Part shown: positions 58,491 to 64,000 of the stretch, piece by piece
How the letters are laid out: each line of letters opens with the position of its first letter
Position numbering within the stretch: position 1 is the first letter of the stretch
Assembly (NCBI RefSeq): GCF_900108565.1
Contig: NZ_LT629971.1
Location: 2,170,001-2,234,000 of the forward strand
Source of the DNA: Mycolicibacterium rutilum
GTDB taxonomy: Bacteria; Actinomycetota; Actinomycetes; Mycobacteriales; Mycobacteriaceae
Direction of reading: 5' to 3'
DNA: 64,000 nucleotides
Notes under the pieces: generated by a model
Database searches by the model: none
What the model was told of the DNA's origin: nothing
Seen by the model: the letters and a program-made list of their open reading frames with translations, nothing else
Translations under genes and position numbers: made by a program

Positions 58491-59909
58491 ATGAGTACGC
58501 CGGTGGACAAGGAGCCAGAGCTTCGGCGGGTCATGGGTCCGGGGCTGTTGCTGCTGTTCGTCGTCGGCGACATCCTCGGCACCGGCGTCTATGCGCTGAC
58601 CGGCCAGGTCGCCGGCGAGGTGGGTGGCGCCGCCTGGCTGCCGTTCCTGCTGGCGTTCAGCATCGCGACCATCACGGCCTTCTCCTACCTCGAACTGGTC
58701 ACCAAGTATCCGCAGGCTGCCGGTGCAGCGCTCTACGCGCACAAGGCATTCGGGATTCAGTTCTTCACCTTCCTGGTCGCGTTCGTGGTGATGTGCTCGG
58801 GGATCACGTCGGCGTCGACCGCCTCGCAGGCGTTCGCGTCCAACATGATCAAAGGTTTCGACCTGGACTGGGGCAAGCTCGGAGTCGCGGCCATCGCGCT
58901 GACGTTCATGGCGGTGCTGGCGGCGATCAACCTGCGCGGGGTCAGCGAGAGCGTCAAGCTCAACGTCGGCTTGACGATCATCGAGATCAGCGGTCTGCTG
59001 CTGGTGATCTTCGTCGGACTGTGGGCCTTCACCCAGGGCGGCGACCACGACTTCTCGCGCGTCGTCGTCTTCGAAAGCGGTGAGGACCGAAGCACATTCG
59101 TCGCGATCACCGCCGCGACATCGCTGGCGTTCTTCGCGATGGTCGGCTTCGAGGACTCGGTGAACATGGCCGAGGAGACCAAGGATCCCGTCCGCACCTT
59201 CCCCAAGGTGCTGCTGACCGGCCTGAGCATCGCCGGGGTGGTCTACATCCTGGTGTCGATCATCGCGGTCGCGCTGGTGCCGATCGGCGAGCTGCGGGAG
59301 AGCTCGACCCCGCTGGTCGACGTGGTCGAGGCGGCCGCACCGGGACTGCCGATCGACGAACTGTTCCCGTTCATCACGATGTTCGCGGTGTCCAACACCG
59401 CGCTGATCAACATGCTGATGGCCAGCCGGTTGATCTACGGGATGGCCCGTCAGCGGGTGCTGCCGCCGATGCTGGGCAGTGTGCACCCGACGCGGCACAC
59501 CCCTTGGATCGCAATCATTTTCACGACCATCATCGCGTTCGGGTTGATCCTCTACGTGTCGGCGTTCGCGAGCAGCAAGGCGATCTCGGTGCTCGGCGGC
59601 ACCACCTCGCTGCTGCTGCTGGCGGTGTTCGCGATGGTCAACGTCGCCGTGCTGGTGTTGCGCCGCGACGTGCGCGAAGCCGGTGGGCATTTCAGGACGC
59701 CGACGGTGCTGCCGGTGATCGGGTTCCTCACGTCGCTGTACCTGGTGACGCCGCTGTCCGGCCGCCCGGCCACGCAGTACCTGTTGGCCGGCATCCTGCT
59801 GGTGATCGGGGTGGTGCTGTTCGCCGTCACGATGGCGATCAACAAGCGACTCGGCATCACGGACGCCGGCATCACCGATCCGACGCGGCTCGCGGAGACG
59901 CCAGACTGA
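58491..59909 (+). CDS. APC-family amino acid permease
   Basis: 472 residues, twelve helices. The first helix holds GDILGTGVYALTG, the unwound substrate-binding segment (usual GxxIGxG); FEDSVNMAEETKDP after helix 6 is the conserved E-E loop of the family. It imports or exchanges amino acids. ATG 58491 follows GAAAGGCACAG. It overlaps the convergent DUF429 gene by 38 bases. Not in the M. tuberculosis locus as recalled. Confidence 0.9.
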   Translation: MSTPVDKEPELRRVMGPGLLLLFVVGDILGTGVYALTGQVAGEVGGAAWLPFLLAFSIATITAFSYLELVTKYPQAAGAALYAHKAFGIQFFTFLVAFVVMCSGITSASTASQAFASNMIKGFDLDWGKLGVAAIALTFMAVLAAINLRGVSESVKLNVGLTIIEISGLLLVIFVGLWAFTQGGDHDFSRVVVFESGEDRSTFVAITAATSLAFFAMVGFEDSVNMAEETKDPVRTFPKVLLTGLSIAGVVYILVSIIAVALVPIGELRESSTPLVDVVEAAAPGLPIDELFPFITMFAVSNTALINMLMASRLIYGMARQRVLPPMLGSVHPTRHTPWIAIIFTTIIAFGLILYVSAFASSKAISVLGGTTSLLLLAVFAMVNVAVLVLRRDVREAGGHFRTPTVLPVIGFLTSLYLVTPLSGRPATQYLLAGILLVIGVVLFAVTMAINKRLGITDAGITDPTRLAETPD

Positions 59910-60627
59910 TCGGCAATGTCGGTGTGACGATGTAACCCGTCTCGCCGTCCCCGTAGACGGTGGTGTCCTCGCTGCGCCGCTCGGAATACAGCGCGACGTA
60001 CGCGCAGAGCACCGCGTCGACGGGATCCTCGCACGCGTTGAGGTGGACCGGTCGCGTCGCCGCCTCGATCCTCGTGCGCAGTTCGCGCCACTCGGGGCAG
60101 GTGTCGACGTCCAGGCGCGGGCTCGCGTCGCGCAGGCCCTCGATCAGGTCGACCAACCGCAGCAGCTCCGACCGGCGGCGGGCGACGTCCTTGCCGCGCT
60201 TGTATTTGAGCGTCTTCGGGAGCGCGAACAGCGAAATCGTCGCCGCGTGCGGATACACCTCGATCGCCCGCCGGTCACTGCGCGAGTGCGGGTCGCAGTC
60301 GAGGCCGAGCAGCTGACAGAGGACCTCGCCGCGCGCGGGGTTGAACAGCGGATTGCTGGTGTTCGACGGCTGCGCACCCGCCTCGAACCGGGCGAAATGC
60401 CGGTTGTACAGGGTCTCGCCGGGCCGGAAGCCGGTGGCAGTCCTGACGATGAGAGGCGCATCGACGCCCACGACGCAGGCGCCGCCGACATACGGTGCGA
60501 CCGCCGCGGCGATGTCGTCGTTGGTGATCGCGGCGCCGACCTGCACGAGCCTCCCGTCGTCGTCGAGGACGGCGACACCGGTCTGGTTCCGCGCACCCCA
60601 CGCGAGGTCGAGGCCGATGAAGTACAT
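59872..60627 (-). CDS. DUF429-family protein
   Basis: 251 residues. GLDLAWGARNQTGVAVL at the N-terminus and VGVDAPLIV are the family's acidic motifs, giving an RNase-H-like fold; IEVYPHAA and ACEDPVDAVLCAYVA follow. Function unknown in the family; nuclease activity has been suggested from the fold. ATG 60627 is chosen; the upstream frame is not conserved-looking. Divergent from purB by 40 bases. Confidence 0.82.
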   Translation of the reverse strand: MYFIGLDLAWGARNQTGVAVLDDDGRLVQVGAAITNDDIAAAVAPYVGGACVVGVDAPLIVRTATGFRPGETLYNRHFARFEAGAQPSNTSNPLFNPARGEVLCQLLGLDCDPHSRSDRRAIEVYPHAATISLFALPKTLKYKRGKDVARRRSELLRLVDLIEGLRDASPRLDVDTCPEWRELRTRIEAATRPVHLNACEDPVDAVLCAYVALYSERRSEDTTVYGDGETGYIVTPTLPISLASPRAASDR

Positions 60628-60667
60628 GCGATCACTGTGCCCGACCCGCGCCGTAAGCTGAACGTTT

Positions 60668-62086
60668 GTGACGATCCCCAACGTGCTGGCCAATCGGTAT
60701 GCCAGCGAGGACATGGTGGCCATCTGGTCGCCGGAGGCCAAGGTCGTCGCGGAGCGTCGGCTGTGGCTGGCGGTGCTGCGCGCCCAGGCCGAGCTCGGCG
60801 TGGATGTGCCGGCGTCGGTGGTGGCCGACTACGAGCGCGTCCTCGAGCAGGTCGACCTGGCGTCCATCGCCGAACGCGAGCGGGTGACGCGCCACGACGT
60901 CAAGGCGCGCATCGAGGAGTTCAACGCGCTCGCCGGCCACGAACACGTGCACAAGGGCATGACCAGCCGCGACCTGACCGAGAACGTCGAGCAGCTGCAG
61001 ATCCGCCGATCGCTGGAACTCGTGCACGCGCACGGGGTGGCCGTGGTGGCCCGGTTGGCCGAGCGCGCGGTGCTCTACCGCGACCTGGTGATGGCGGGAC
61101 GGTCGCACAACGTGGCCGCGCAGGCCACCACGCTGGGTAAGCGGTTCGCGTCGGCGGCCGAAGAGCTGCTGGTGGCGCTGCAACGGGTGCGGGGACTGAT
61201 CGACCGGTATCCGCTGCGCGGCATCAAGGGCCCGATGGGCACCGGGCAGGACATGCTCGACCTGTTCGGCGGAGACGCCGCCAAACTCGCCGACCTCGAG
61301 CGCCGCGTCGCCGAATTCCTCGGATTCACCGAGCTTTTCACCAGCGTCGGGCAGGTGTACCCACGCTCGCTGGACCACGACGTGGTGTCCGCGCTCGTCC
61401 AGCTGGGGGCGGGGCCGTCGTCGCTGGCGCACACCATCCGGCTGATGGCGGGCCACGAACTGGTCACCGAGGGCTTCGCACCGGGCCAGGTCGGCTCCTC
61501 GGCGATGCCGCACAAGATGAACACCCGCTCCTGTGAGCGCGTCAACGGCCTGCAGGTCGTGCTGCGCGGATACGCCTCGATGGCCGCCGAACTCGCTGGC
61601 GCGCAATGGAATGAGGGCGACGTGTTCTGCTCGGTGGTGCGCCGGGTGGCGCTGCCCGACGCGTTCTTCGCCTTGGACGGACAGACCGAGACGTTCCTGA
61701 CCGTGCTCGACGAGTTCGGCGCGTACCCGGCCGTCATCCAGCGCGAACTCGACCGGTACCTGCCGTTCCTGGCGACGACGCGGATTCTGATCGCCGCGGT
61801 CCGCGCCGGGGTGGGTCGCGAAACCGCCCACGAGGTGATCAAAGAGCACGCCGTCACGGTGGCGCTGGCCATGCGGGAGAAGGGGCAGGAACCCGATCTG
61901 CTCGACCGGTTGGCCGCCGATTCGCGGTTGCCGCTGGACCGCCCCGCCCTGGACGCGGCGTTGGCCGACAAGCAGGCATTCACTGGCGCGGCCGGCGATC
62001 AGGTCGACCGCGTCGTCGCCGCCGTCGACGAGTTGATCAGCCGCTATCCCGAGGCGGCCAAGTACACCTCGGGTGCCATCTTGTGA
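60668..62086 (+). CDS. purB: adenylosuccinate lyase
   Basis: 472 residues, same as Rv0777. [16 protein letters not shown], the signature [16 protein letters not shown] with the catalytic Ser loop, and the His in [10 protein letters not shown]. It acts twice in purine synthesis, making AICAR and AMP with release of fumarate. GTG start at 60668. The stop overlaps the CYP126 start (GTGA). Confidence 0.97.
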   Translation: MTIPNVLANRYASEDMVAIWSPEAKVVAERRLWLAVLRAQAELGVDVPASVVADYERVLEQVDLASIAERERVTRHDVKARIEEFNALAGHEHVHKGMTSRDLTENVEQLQIRRSLELVHAHGVAVVARLAERAVLYRDLVMAGRSHNVAAQATTLGKRFASAAEELLVALQRVRGLIDRYPLRGIKGPMGTGQDMLDLFGGDAAKLADLERRVAEFLGFTELFTSVGQVYPRSLDHDVVSALVQLGAGPSSLAHTIRLMAGHELVTEGFAPGQVGSSAMPHKMNTRSCERVNGLQVVLRGYASMAAELAGAQWNEGDVFCSVVRRVALPDAFFALDGQTETFLTVLDEFGAYPAVIQRELDRYLPFLATTRILIAAVRAGVGRETAHEVIKEHAVTVALAMREKGQEPDLLDRLAADSRLPLDRPALDAALADKQAFTGAAGDQVDRVVAAVDELISRYPEAAKYTSGAIL

Positions 62087-63297
62087 CGCTGGTTGGGGTC
62101 GACCTGACCGACCTGGACAACTTCGCCGACGGCTTCTCCCACGAACTGTTCGCGCGGCACCGCCGCGAGGCGCCGGTGTACTGGCACGAGCCGACCGAAC
62201 ACACGCCCGACGGTGAGGGATTCTGGTCCGTCGCCACCTACGCCGAAACCCTTGCGGTGTTTCGCGATCCGCAGACGTTCTCGTCGGTGACCGGCGGTTC
62301 GCGACCGTACGGCGGCACCCTGCTGCAGGACCTCGCCATCGCCGGCCAGGTGCTCAACATGATGGACGACCCGCGGCACTCGCAGATCCGCCGACTGGTC
62401 AGTTCGGGGCTGACGCCGCGGATGATCCGCCGGGTGGAGGACGACCTACGGGCGCGCACACAGCGACTGCTCGACGCCGTCGAACCGGGCGAGCCGTTCG
62501 ACTTCCTTGTCGACGTGGCCGCGGAACTGCCCATGCAGATGATCTGCATCCTGCTCGGAGTTCCGGAGTCCGAACGGCATTGGCTGTTCGAGGCAATCGA
62601 GCCGCAGTTCGACTTCGGCGGCTCACGCAAAGCGTCGGTCGGCCAGCTCTCGGCCGAGGAGGCCGGCTCGCGGATGTACACCTACGGTCAGGAACTGATC
62701 GCGGCCAAGCGCGCGCACCCGACCGACGACATGCTCTCGGTCGTCGCCAACGCGTCGGACGCCGAGCTCTCCGAACTCGAGCTCTACCTGTTCTTCAGCC
62801 TGCTGTTCAGCGCCGGCGCCGAGACGACCCGCAACGCCGTGGCGGGCGGACTGCTCGCGCTGCTCGACCACCCCGACCAGATGTCGTCGCTGCGAAGCGA
62901 TTTGACGCTGCTGCCGTCGGCTGTCGAAGAGATGGTGCGCTGGACGTCGCCTTCGCCGTCGAAGCGGCGCACCGCCACGCGGGACGTTTTGCTGGGTGGT
63001 TGCGAGATCGCGGCCGGGCAGAAGGTGCAGGTCTGGGAGGGATCGGCCAACCGGGACGCGTCGGTGTTCACCGACCCTGACGTGTTCGACATCGGCCGCT
63101 CACCCAATCCGCATCTGGGCTTCGGGCAGGGCGTCCACTACTGCCTCGGCGCGAACCTGGCGCGCCTGGAACTGCGTGTGCTGTTCGAGGAATTGCTGAG
63201 CCGGTTCGCTCGGGCGCAGTTGGTCAAGCCGGTCGAGTGGACGCGCAGCAACCGGCACACCGGAATCCGGCATCTGGTGGTCGAACTGGCGCCGTGA
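62083..63297 (+). CDS. cyp126: cytochrome P450 CYP126
   Basis: 404 residues. Heme loop [18 protein letters not shown]-helix [11 protein letters not shown]-helix EEMVRW. Follows purB directly as in M. tuberculosis (Rv0777-Rv0778), with a four-base overlap that couples it to a purine gene. CYP126 is reported to bind azoles and aromatic ligands; its physiological substrate is unknown. Confidence 0.92.
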   Translation: MTLVGVDLTDLDNFADGFSHELFARHRREAPVYWHEPTEHTPDGEGFWSVATYAETLAVFRDPQTFSSVTGGSRPYGGTLLQDLAIAGQVLNMMDDPRHSQIRRLVSSGLTPRMIRRVEDDLRARTQRLLDAVEPGEPFDFLVDVAAELPMQMICILLGVPESERHWLFEAIEPQFDFGGSRKASVGQLSAEEAGSRMYTYGQELIAAKRAHPTDDMLSVVANASDAELSELELYLFFSLLFSAGAETTRNAVAGGLLALLDHPDQMSSLRSDLTLLPSAVEEMVRWTSPSPSKRRTATRDVLLGGCEIAAGQKVQVWEGSANRDASVFTDPDVFDIGRSPNPHLGFGQGVHYCLGANLARLELRVLFEELLSRFARAQLVKPVEWTRSNRHTGIRHLVVELAP

Positions 63298-64000
63298 AAC
63301 CCGACGTGTTCGCCTTCGTCATGGCGACCGGCATCGTGTCGATCGCGGCGGCGAAGCACGGATTCGGGGACATCAGCCTGGCGCTGGCGGTGGTGGCCGC
63401 GGTCGCACTGCCGAGTTTGGCTGTGGCGGCAGCGGTTTCGTGGTGGAGGCGGCCGCTGGACCTCACCGATCCAGACGTCACGATCCGGTTGTACACGTTC
63501 GTCGCGGCGTGCGCGGTGCTCGACAGCAGGCTGATGGCGCACTTTTCGATGCTGTGGTCGCTGGCGGTGATGGCGGCCGCGGCGTGGCTGGTGGTGAGTG
63601 TGTTGACGGTGCGCAGCTTCCGCCGCCGGTCCGGGCCCGAGGTGCGCGGCGCGGCGCGCGGAGCGTGGGAGCTGTGCAGCGTCGGTACCTCCGGGCTGGT
63701 GATCGTCCTGGTGGCGCTGGCGCCGGTGTGGGTCGCGGCCGCGGTGTGGGTCGCCGCGCTGGTGCTCTATGCGTTGATGACGACGCTTATTCTGGCGCGG
63801 GCGATCGCCGCGCGGCTGGACCCGCGCGGGTTCGAACCCGACGCGTGGATCCTGATGGGCGGGTTGGCGATCGCCACCCTCGCCGGCGATCACCTGCACG
63901 GCGCGGGCTTGTCCGAAGTTCGCAGGGCGACTGTCGTCACGTGGGGCATCGCTTCGCTGTGGATCGTGCCGCTGACGTATTTCGCCGTGCGGCATCTGCA
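63294..64000 (+). CDS. TDT/TehA-SLAC1-type transporter, partial
   Basis: The first 235 residues of a membrane protein that runs off the window. It opens [19 protein letters not shown], the G-I-V-S pattern of the tellurite-resistance/dicarboxylate (TDT) family, and at least seven hydrophobic helices follow with no stop. Family members carry anions or C4-dicarboxylates. GTG 63294 overlaps the CYP126 stop (GTGA). M. tuberculosis has a different-strand membrane gene here (Rv0779c). Confidence 0.75.
   Translation, partial: MKPDVFAFVMATGIVSIAAAKHGFGDISLALAVVAAVALPSLAVAAAVSWWRRPLDLTDPDVTIRLYTFVAACAVLDSRLMAHFSMLWSLAVMAAAAWLVVSVLTVRSFRRRSGPEVRGAARGAWELCSVGTSGLVIVLVALAPVWVAAAVWVAALVLYALMTTLILARAIAARLDPRGFEPDAWILMGGLAIATLAGDHLHGAGLSEVRRATVVTWGIASLWIVPLTYFAVRHL

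Overview
The window is GC-rich, densely coded chromosome with many ATGA- and GTGA-type overlaps, GTG and TTG starts and several leaderless-looking promoters. The gene content points to a fast-growing mycobacterium (Mycolicibacterium type). It carries phoPR followed by a HIT gene, the CYP51/ferredoxin/CYP123 locus, aldA, purD, purB and CYP126, in nearly the order of Mycobacterium tuberculosis Rv0757-Rv0778. Species was not determined. No gap between called genes exceeds 300 bases; the longest (8297-8533) holds a terminator and no convincing gene.

Left third (1-25 kb): a small secreted protein, a crotonase-SDR pair with a KstR-like box on the SDR promoter, a PucR regulator with a D-amino-acid dehydrogenase, two tandem Gre-factor paralogues, cytochrome oxidase subunit I read from a probable CTG start, and membrane genes. 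A molybdenum-hydroxylase operon (coxL-coxG-coxM-coxS) follows, with a divergent-end xdhC. Its active-site loop is not that of CO dehydrogenase. Then come an alpha/beta hydrolase with a wax-ester synthase/DGAT, a P450, a VanX-like dipeptidase, a 39-residue zinc ribbon, an MFS transporter and a zinc-free reductase.

Middle (25-35 kb): a cutinase-like secreted hydrolase with a SigF-type promoter and a copper/heme locus (PepSY protein, PCuAC copper chaperone, Tat-exported DyP peroxidase). Next are a MarR/OhrR regulator and an RsbQ-RsbP signalling pair divergent from a SigB/SigF-family sigma factor. A tRNA-Thr(UGU) follows, with an HNH endonuclease and an orphan gene inserted behind it.

Right half (34.5-64 kb): a protein with twelve tandem decapeptides, phoP (with a PhoP direct repeat on its own promoter) and phoR, HIT, then the long minus-strand operon TetR-cyp123-SDR-cyp51-ferredoxin-SnoaL-adh-NTF2-SDR. 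Divergent from it is the plus-strand unit aldA-SDR-HIBADH-CMD-unknown. Two copies of a GGACA-N2-TGTCC operator sit at the two ends of the shared promoter region, so one TetR probably controls both units. Compared with M. tuberculosis, extra genes are inserted around purD: a 408-residue unknown, two duplicated lipoproteins, an ESX/Esp-like protein, a TetR and a CYP125-family P450. Five P450s, a ketosteroid-isomerase-fold protein, many SDRs and a KstR-like box give the window a sterol/lipid oxidation theme. The last gene, a TDT/TehA-type transporter, runs off the right edge.
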